DNA of 64,000 bases. It comes from Bolinopsis microptera (taxonomy: Eukaryota; Ctenophora; Tentaculata; Lobata; Bolinopsidae). Shown here piece by piece: positions 58,601 through 64,000 of this stretch; within the stretch, counting starts at the first letter, position 1; each line of letters starts with the position of its first letter. Made by a program: the position numbers and the translations under genes. A model generated the notes under the pieces. The model saw only the letters and a program-made list of their open reading frames with translations. It was not told where the DNA came from and ran no database searches. The stretch is from contig NC_087077.1 of NCBI RefSeq assembly GCF_026151205.1, positions 9,291,983 through 9,355,982 on the forward strand, read 5' to 3'.

Positions 58601-61600
58601 TCAGGGTAGGAGTTGGGTTTTTTTGGATTTTTTACAAATTTTTTATTTGAAGGAAATAAAATCATGTAGGCACCTAGCAAAACAATTATCAGTACAACAT
58701 CACTGTTGTGGTTCATCACTACAACATCACAATAGATATAATCGCTTAAATATCACCCAAAAGCAGTATTTTATTCACTGGTGTGCTCAGAAGAAGTTGG
58801 CCATCCAGATATGATATCAGCCATATGTAATGCTCACTTCGATGGCCATGGCAAATTGAGTTAGTAGGGACGCAACTCACTAATGACCCCAACCCTGACC
58901 GCAACCGGTACGAGAGGAATAAAGCCTTTCTTCTCACCTTCACGATCTCTGTTTCCGTTTTCTTGATCATCCGCTTAACGAGAAACCATGCTCTATCTCC
59001 AACTGAAAGAATCTTGCAGTTACCATCAGCTGCATGATCACATGTGATATTAAGTGATATCTTCGCTTGTTTATGGCCCTGGAGTCGCTAAAATCTTGAC
59101 TGGGATGGCATTCGATCTCGCCCTCCATTGAGGCAAACCTCAACAGCCGTATCATGATGCAGAGCATCACCATACAGAGTTACTATTTTCGATAATTCCT
59201 CTGATGAGTCAATATCCTCCACTTCCTCTTCGTCATCATCTGTTTCCGCTTCGTCACTATCTGCTCCGTCAGAAGATGGTTGGAAAGCCTCTCCTTCAAA
59301 GTTACAGTGTTCTTGAATGAGTTCTCTACCCCTTGAGACTCCCTTCTTCATAGCTTGGAAAAATCTTGGGATTGAAGTATCTTTACCTCAAAATAGTTTC
59401 TCTGCTTTCGGATGCGGTATAACAAGCTTGTTGCGAGAGTGGGCAACTGTTACAGGGATCAAACTTTTGCCGAGTGCATCAAGCTCGAGGGAACGGTTTG
59501 ATTTGCCCATGCCAACCAACATATCCTTAGAACACAGATTAGTTCTAATGCCTGCATGGAGGCATATGCGCAGGAAAGCATAAAGTTTGCTCACAGGCAT
59601 CGGATGTAAACAGCCAGGGCATAAAGTGTTGATAACTGTTGTCAGCTGTTACACTGAGAATGTACAGCATGAGCATCAGACCCTCGACTGTAATAATCGC
59701 ATCATCAAAATTTTTACAGACGTAGGCAGGTGGTCTTTCAATGGTTGTGTGAAGCTTAGGTGGCCCAAGGCGTCACCGCTGGATAGAAGCTGGGTGGAAG
59801 CCCTGGTCTGATGTGAGGCTCCCGAACTTTGAAAAGGGGTATCCTGCTGGCGCCCTCTTCCAGACACTCACCGGACAGCATGATGAAAGCCACTACCTCC
59901 GCGTGGTGAAGACTGGATACTGGACAGGGGGTCCAGGCTAAAGGCAGGACGGTCGACGGGAGACATTGAGCCCTGGAAGTTCAATAATTTGATCTATTGA
60001 CTCCTTAACTCTTGGTCTACAAGAGGCTTTGAGACTCGTAAATCTTTACAGTGGATTGCACAGTAGCTAAAGAGGTGTTGGCTGTTACCCTGTTCAACCT
60101 AGTCTACTATGACCCAGCTAGACTGGACCACACTCTGGTAGTCAGGATACGGCTCCCTATGCCCGGGGTACCGGGTAACGAGGTAGTCAGGGGAAGGGTT
60201 AGTCTCCGCTAAAGTGTAGCTCTGTTCTCACTCTAATCTCCTTATGCTTTGGGATAAAATCGGAAAGTCCCACACTGGAGCAGGTGACGATTGGGTAAGG
60301 ATTACAACTGATGCTGTTGGGTAGAAAAAGGAAGTGTCACATTTGTCTTGTATAGCATATGTTCGTGCAATTACATGCTCAAGATACCCAAGATATTATG
60401 GTGAGAGTTAAATATGGCTATTGTTCAAGCGGATGCCCTTAACCTTTTAGTGGCGCAAGAGTTAAGAACACAATCCACTGCCAATGAGCAGGGGACTGCA
60501 CAGGATTGTGAGCCAACTGAAAAGTCAAGATGAAGTTTATCAACAGCTGAAGGGTAAAAGCCCCTTATTTTTCTAGTGGAAGTGGTTGCCGGGGTAATTA
60601 CGCTGCTATTACAGAAGCTGATGACTCGGTCTCCACAACACGACAACCTATTTCTACAGAAAGTCAAACAAGAAAACATCAAAAAAATATGAACATCAAT
60701 TGCATTGTATCATGTAAAAGGGCTGCTCAGGTTGGCACGTTTAACATAAGAACAGCTAGAGAACGCATCGAACTTGAAGAACTATTTTCTCGAAGCAAGC
60801 TGCACATCCTTGCCCTGCAAGAATCGAACATCGGGTAGTGCACTAGTGCATGCTGATTGCTGAGAATACCAGAATAGAAAAGATGAACAAAGGGATTCAT
60901 CCAGTGATCTCATCTGCGTGGAGAAACGCAGCTGGCGCTTCTAATGGGTGAGTAGGAATCATCTTGACGAGGACAGCATATGAGGCTATAAGTCTTATAA
61001 AGTTATAAAATCTTACAGCGCAAGGATCCTCACCATGTCTCTTAATGGAAAGCCCAGGCTCACTATCATCACATACTACAGTCCTACAGAAGCCTCATCT
61101 GATGAGGAGGCTAGGCAGGAAATCTCTTTTGTCTAAAACCAAGGATCTTACAGTTAATTTAGTAGGAGAGGAGCCACACACAATAATTTCTAAGGACGGA
61201 CATGCCTTAGAAGAAGTTGAGGATTTTAGTACAACGGAGCACGATTTTAGGTTACGCAAGGCCAAGGCATGGGCTGCCTACCACAAAATGTAGGCTATAT
61301 GGAGGTCCAATTTGTGCCGAGATTTAAAGATCCGTCTGTTCAAGCTACGGTTGAATCAATCTTCCTGTATGGAACGAAAACGTGGACAATAACAGAATCT
61401 TTGAAGAAAAGAATAGACGGATGTTACAGTAGAATGCTTCGGATGGCCCTAAACGTGGACTGGAGGGGACATCGCACCAACAAGGAGGTCTTTGGATCAC
61501 TCCCAAGAGTTATTTCGAAGATACAGGCCAGAAGAATGAGGTTGGCTGGGCACATCCAGCGACATGATGACCTGGCAGCACACCAACTTCTCCTTTGGGA

Positions 61601-62147
61601 ACCTAGGGAGGGATAGACCACCGCTCACCTTCGTCGATAACCTAATAAGTGACACTGGACTCAAGAACACTGGGGAGATTCAGGAGCTTATGGCGGACAG
61701 AAAGCTTTGGAGACACATCATCGAGAGTCGGACTCTGAAGCCGCCTTAAGTCAAGTAATTTAAGTCATGTGCTTTGACTTGCCTTGACCTTCGTCATAGC
61801 CTCCTTCCATGACAGGAGAACACATTTGCCGCATTTGGCACATTTCCACTTTGTGCATTCATATGGATTATATCTCGATGAACGAGACATCCTGTTTGCT
61901 ATCGTGATAACATACTATCAATATAAACACACTTATATACTATGTAAACTATCTATTAAGTTAAGACATGAGAACAACACGTAGGTAAGACTCAGTGGGA
62001 AATAATTCACATTCAATACAATTAATGAAATGGCTAGAATTTTGTTTAAATTTTGTTTAAAAAACCCAAAAAAACCCAAAAAAACCCAAAAAAACCCAAT
62101 CCCAGTATTACCTTTTCTTGGGTAGGAGTTGGGTTTTTTTGGGTTAC

Positions 62148-62180
<33 letters not shown>

Positions 62181-62371
62181 ATTATTATATGATCATTTAT
62201 TGCTGTACTCTGTAAACATTTTTAGAAGCATACTTACAGGAGCAGCTTTAGATTTGCTGGGCTGACTGTTGATACCCTCTCCCTTCTTAGTAGGCAGAAC
62301 CACCTGTTTACCGTGCGTCACTTGCAGGTACTTGATGTAGTCTCCGATTATAGCCCTGCACTTGGGGGCAA
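49621..62371 (-). CDS. AHSA1: Activator of Hsp90 ATPase, C-terminal exons (partial)
   Basis: Five exons on the minus strand: 62238-62371, 56971-57118, 56640-56758, 49942-50046 and 49621-49725. Borders are GT-AG and phases agree. They encode the end of the N-terminal domain (CRAIIGDYIKYLQVTHGKQ, then VVLPTKKGEG), a Ser/Lys linker and the AHSA1 (START/Bet v1-like) domain: DLFHCFVNP, MKAYFNGAADVDPREGGKFS, MISGTYLEIKPNES, IQWHWRFNDWPANTYSTVTL, and the end VEQIKSGWYKYYFNAIKRTF followed by GYG. Aha1 binds Hsp90 in the cytosol and stimulates its ATPase. The start codon and most of the N-terminal domain are absent and should lie beyond 64000. Large introns hold an XK-like gene, a candidate small-RNA array, a DNA transposon and LINE debris. 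The stop (TAA) is at 49621-49623. Confidence 0.9.
50154..50670. mobile_element. PIF/Harbinger-like element 3, 511 bp
   Basis: Element 50157-50667 with GGGGTCGTTCACATAATATT at the left, CGACCCC complement at the right and exact TTA on both sides. Longer than its two relatives. It holds four C homopolymers (about 50245, 50300, 50580, 50625) and internal CCGTAATCAACCGTAA repeats. No transposase. Confidence 0.8.
50853..51083 (-). mobile_element. LINE RT C-terminal fragment
   Basis: 76 codons: ARYVGIMYKIESYIPLEARI, then YHNFIQSHLNYCSLVWDFTS and ECLFRQQKKEMRAI. This is the conserved thumb-like segment after the RT core of CR1/Rex-type elements. Flanking frame is lost on both sides. It lies in an AHSA1 intron. 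Confidence 0.75.
51203..52366. mobile_element. 1.15-kb DNA transposon with CACAGTG termini, GATTA duplication
   Basis: Element 51208-52361 begins CACAGTGGGGCTC and ends with the exact complement GAGCCCCACTGTG. GATTA stands directly outside both ends (51203-51207 and 52362-52366). A second shared block (GACATTT) occurs about 30 bases in from each end. No transposase: the longest frame (51830-52111) resembles nothing known. Termini starting CAC plus a 5-bp duplication are the hallmark of the Transib/RAG group, although CMC-type elements also start CAC. Assignment is inference. Confidence 0.75.
52564..52631. ncRNA. Candidate miRNA-like or foldback hairpin
   Basis: 68 bases with 28-base arms (TAGTTGTACAGCAATACTAA on the left, TTAGCATTGCTGTACAACTA on the right), one mismatch, one bulge and a loop of about 12. 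Size and shape fit a metazoan pre-miRNA. It could equally be a tiny foldback repeat: no conserved seed is recognised and expression is unknown. Confidence 0.35.
53019..54996 (+). CDS. Multi-pass membrane protein, XK-related-like
   Basis: Two exons, 53019-53051 and 53188-54996, joined in phase 0 by a GT-AG intron, give 613 residues. The ATG at 53019 is chosen because it is the one that gives phase 0 at the GTAAGT donor; the long exon itself has no early ATG. About eight to ten hydrophobic segments are present. The first has FNYADTVTDLVTMV, acidic residues within a helix as in XK family members, and REKMLENQSQLILQLINIA resembles the ESxPQLxLQ helix of XKR proteins. The C-terminal ~150 residues are polar and probably cytosolic. 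XK-related proteins include caspase-activated phospholipid scramblases; whether this one scrambles lipids is unknown. It lies on the opposite strand inside an AHSA1 intron. The family call is moderate; that it is a real multi-pass protein is much surer. Confidence 0.55.
54997..56639. other. AHSA1 intron, no further gene seen
   Basis: AT-rich intronic DNA after the XK-like gene. No supported frame or repeat. Confidence 0.45.
57424..57560 (+). ncRNA. Candidate PSE+TATA small-RNA gene, copy 1
   Basis: AAAACGAAAGGAAATATTTC (57424-57443), TATAAAAG (57458-57465) and CTTTTGCTTAGT in the spacing of an snRNA-type promoter. The upstream 140 bp (from 57307) are nearly identical to those of copy 2. The 3' portion differs and lacks the hairpin-plus-T-run of copies 2 and 3, so this copy may be dead. 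Confidence 0.3.
57889..58066 (+). ncRNA. Candidate PSE+TATA small-RNA gene, copy 2
   Basis: The same upstream block (AAAACGAAAGGAAATATTTC), TATATAAG (57921-57928), then CTTTTGCTTGGT. About 120 bases later AGAGAGAGCTCTCTCT (58041-58056) forms a perfect hairpin just before TTTT (58062-58065), a pol III-like stop. In between, GGAGGGGAAAGGC can pair with GCCTTTC...CCCTCC. A transcript of about 110 bases is implied. No known RNA family is recognised. Confidence 0.4.
58274..58425 (+). ncRNA. Candidate PSE+TATA small-RNA gene, copy 3
   Basis: AAAACGCAAGGAAATGTTCT, TATAAAAG (58308-58315), CTTTTGCTCAGT, GGGGAAGGCT, a short hairpin ATCTAC/GTAGAT (58371-58385), then GAGAGAACTCTCTC (58401-58414) and TTTTT (58421-58425). 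The same modules as copy 2 in the same order, with a diverged middle including a GTT repeat. Conservation of the ends but not the middle suggests selected control elements or recent duplication. Confidence 0.4.
58540..58632. repeat. ACCCAAAAAAACCC element, copy 1
   Basis: A poly-G run (58541-58555), then GTAACCCAAAAAAACCC, CAATCCCAGTATTACC, GGTAGGAGTTGGGTTTTTTT. Shared with 62060-62180, where the opposite end carries GGGTTACACCCC. The ends are mutually complementary. Confidence 0.65.
58967..59700 (-). pseudogene. Broken protein fragment, family unknown
   Basis: Two adjacent minus-strand frames look like one protein with stops. The upstream one includes LCPGCLHPMPVSKLYAFLRI, CLHAGIRTNLCSKDMLVGMG and KSNRSLELDALGKSLIPVT, ending near 59388. 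The next has KKGVSRGRELIQEHCNFEG and an acidic stretch with EAETDDDEEEVEDIDSSEEL. Composition is protein-like, with a CxxC pair, but I recognise no family. It lies next to LINE debris inside an AHSA1 intron, so transposon origin or a processed pseudogene is likely. Confidence 0.3.
59740..61749 (+). mobile_element. LINE with most of the RT deleted
   Basis: GC-richer 5' region (59740-60300), then endonuclease pieces in broken frames: VGTFNIRTARERIELEELFS and LHILALQES near 60727-60838, GKPRLTIITYYSPTEASSDE near 61046-61104. The frame jumps after about 61130 to the segment beyond the RT core (HALEEVEDF, LFKATVESIFLYGTKTWTIT, RRMRLAGHIQRHDDLAAHQL) and ends at 61749. The whole catalytic RT is missing, an internal deletion. 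The tail is related to 11565-12770. Endonuclease-first, CFDP2-like sequences of this kind are common in animals. Confidence 0.75.
61750..62059. other. No gene seen
   Basis: Probably 3' end of the LINE followed by AT-rich intron sequence. Confidence 0.4.
62060..62180. repeat. ACCCAAAAAAACCC element, copy 2, with long poly-C
   Basis: Four AAAAAACCC units, CAATCCCAGTATTACC, GGTAGGAGTTGGGTTTTTTT, GGGTTACACCCC, then about 29 C (to 62180). Relates to 58540-58632. It ends about 57 bp before an AHSA1 exon. Confidence 0.7.
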
Positions 62372-62863
62372 CTGAAAGCAAAGTAATATTGAGAATTAAC
62401 ATAGTTAGTGGATGGTCGGCACGATGCAATTTAGTGTTATACTTTTGGTCAAGCTCTGTTTTCTATACTTTGGCTAGAACGTGAGAAAGGAAGTACCAAT
62501 TCCGTAATTAAGTGAATCTCTGATTAATTTTTTCGTAGTTGGGAGTTACGGGATCTGTGGCATTGTGGAATTGATAGTTATCCTTCGGAAGTTGAAATTT
62601 TTAATTACTGCTTTCAATCATGTCACTTTTTTGATACAAAACAACAAATAACAGTCATTTGGGCGTATAAAATTAGATATATGATAAATAAGTAAACAAT
62701 GAACATGATTCCATCAATGACCAAATAATAAACAAGATCATCGTATTTGAATACCTATTGATACCATGTGCATGGCCATGCAATATGCATCTGTACCAAT
62801 GCAACAATATAGAATTGACAATAACATAATGAAAAAGTTTTTTTCCTGCCTGCTTACGTACGG
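62372..62863. other. Spacer between AHSA1 exon and sulfotransferase
   Basis: AT-rich, no coding frame. It begins with the AHSA1 polypyrimidine/acceptor (minus strand TGCTTTCAG) and is probably intron plus the sulfotransferase 3' UTR. Confidence 0.45.
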
Positions 62864-63970
62864 TTAGTTCGAAAAGCTGACGGCGCAACTGTAATCCAAG
62901 TTCATATAATCAATCAACTGGCCACACTTCTCCTCAATAGCGCATATATACTCCTGACCAAGCTCCTCTTTCCACCGAACAGCCGTAAGTTTAGAGTTCC
63001 TGCTCAGACCCATCTTATCCTGCACCGCGGAGGTGCTTGCAGCGCTGGTGTGCTCCTTGAACCAGTCCAACACTCGCTGAGGTGGTTTATGTCCGATCAG
63101 ATCGTATGCTCGCTTGATGTTGCTGTCAGGATCTTCACAGAGATCTTCGTAGTTTATTCGCAGGTATTTTTCTTTTAGACTGTCACCGAAAACTGAGTCG
63201 TTGTAGTATCTTCCACACAAGGATTCCGCCATATGTCCCACGATTTTTGGAGTTATAGCACTTTTCAGGACAGCATGACCATTGTAGAAAACTTTATCAT
63301 ACGCAAGCCTCGAGTTTATGGTACCCCGAGGATCTCTAAAGCTGTGGATAACGAACACATTTGCATTGTTCAGTATACCGTACTCGTGTACTTCCTCAAC
63401 ACTCCGTAATCGTATAAACTTGGCAGCTAGTATGGGATACTTCCTACACTCAGCTGAATGATTCTTCTTCCGGAGACACGCAGATATTTTGTTCTTGAAG
63501 ACGGGAGAGTCTTGCTCACACCCCGACTGCCGGTTTCTCCGTTGAATCCCCCATTTTGGAGGGTCACATTCTAACAACTCTTCTAGAAAATCCTTAGTAT
63601 CTGTAGTTATGCAGTCCTTCAGTGGTTCAAAGACGTAATATACGTCGTTGTTTTGGTTGAACATTTCACCTAACAGTGATGAACCTGACCTATAATCACT
63701 CACTATAAGCACCACTGTTTTCTTTTCATCCGTATCAATTTTAGGCCGTTTTAACCGCAGCAGGTTTTCTTGGATTAGGACTTGTAATTTTTCGTCTGAG
63801 TCTGTCGTCTCATCCAGCAACTGCTCCTCTTCCGGGCCATCAAACCCGGTTGGTATTATTGTCTCAACCTTAACTGTTTTTCTGATTTGAAGCAGTAGAT
63901 AACAGTTTGCGAGGATGAGACCCGCTGCAACAATAACCTTTACCGAACGGGCCATCGAGTCGATTATCAT
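62864..63970 (-). CDS. Golgi carbohydrate sulfotransferase (CHST-type)
   Basis: 368 residues in one exon. The first ATG is at 63970; a second at 63955 is equally possible. A type II anchor follows (VKVIVAAGLILANCYLLLQI, about residues 10-30), then a polar stem rich in Glu/Asp. The 5'-phosphosulfate loop is VLIVSDYRSGSSLLGEMF and the 3'-phosphate motif is VIHSFRDPRGTINSRL, both typical of GlcNAc/Gal 6-O-sulfotransferases. YLRINYEDLCEDP is the conserved downstream block. Cysteines in the catalytic region suit the Golgi lumen. The likely reaction is transfer of sulfate from PAPS to position 6 of a sugar on a glycan; the acceptor sugar cannot be told. The gene lies on the same strand as AHSA1, 0.5 kb upstream of an internal AHSA1 exon, so it is probably nested in an AHSA1 intron. 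Confidence 0.85.
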   Translation of the reverse strand: MIIDSMARSVKVIVAAGLILANCYLLLQIRKTVKVETIIPTGFDGPEEEQLLDETTDSDEKLQVLIQENLLRLKRPKIDTDEKKTVVLIVSDYRSGSSLLGEMFNQNNDVYYVFEPLKDCITTDTKDFLEELLECDPPKWGIQRRNRQSGCEQDSPVFKNKISACLRKKNHSAECRKYPILAAKFIRLRSVEEVHEYGILNNANVFVIHSFRDPRGTINSRLAYDKVFYNGHAVLKSAITPKIVGHMAESLCGRYYNDSVFGDSLKEKYLRINYEDLCEDPDSNIKRAYDLIGHKPPQRVLDWFKEHTSAASTSAVQDKMGLSRNSKLTAVRWKEELGQEYICAIEEKCGQLIDYMNLDYSCAVSFSN

Positions 63971-64000
63971 AGAAATTTCAGAAACAACAATCGATCTTTG

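Noticed and set aside
61094-61125. CTGATGAGGAGG resembling a hammerhead core
   Set aside because: It is coding sequence of a LINE endonuclease (PTEASSDEEA), and stem II does not form.

Overview
The window is metazoan nuclear DNA. It is AT-rich, with spliced genes that have GT-AG introns, TTAGGG-type telomere-like repeats and a heavy load of animal transposable elements. The recognisable genes are conserved animal genes plus expanded membrane and secreted families. A secreted protein joining beta/gamma-crystallin modules to an aerolysin-type pore domain suggests an aquatic invertebrate. I cannot name the species. Nothing looks bacterial or plasmid-borne.

Left third (1-20 kb) is a transposon graveyard. 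It holds a frameshifted minus-strand Ty3/Gypsy element (331-4785) that appears to have landed in the 3' part of a minus-strand non-LTR element with a PHD-finger ORF1 (4786-8034). Beyond these lie a repeat-derived ORF, miniature inverted-repeat elements, a 99-bp cloverleaf-forming insertion with 9-bp direct repeats (10528-10644), a DNA transposon sitting in an old LINE tail (11565-12770), an 8-bp minisatellite that reverses polarity (13998-14420), and a SINE-like element split by a LINE fragment (17087-18140). The single clear gene is the intronless crystallin-aerolysin gene (15151-16434).

Middle (20-44.5 kb): RPP14, an RNase P/MRP subunit in three exons, lies at 20950-22015 on the minus strand. 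About 22 kb without a convincing gene follows.

Right third (44.5-64 kb) is gene-rich and nested. BRIX1 (ribosome biogenesis, minus strand, six coding exons, 44588-48829) carries an intronless GPCR on the opposite strand in its last intron. The C-terminal five exons of AHSA1 (Hsp90 co-chaperone, minus strand, 49621-62371) enclose an XK-related-like membrane protein on the plus strand (53019-54996), a candidate tandem array of PSE+TATA small-RNA genes (57424-58425), a 1.15-kb transposon ending in CACAGTG with 5-bp target duplications, a miRNA-like hairpin and LINE debris. A Golgi-type carbohydrate sulfotransferase (62864-63970) follows on the same strand. The AHSA1 N-terminal exons are not seen, so they should lie beyond base 64000, which would make the sulfotransferase nested too.

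The host genes (RPP14, BRIX1, AHSA1) are housekeeping; the nested or intronless ones are membrane or secretory. The least explained signals are the 99-bp cloverleaf insertion, the three-copy small-RNA-like array and the CACAGTG element.
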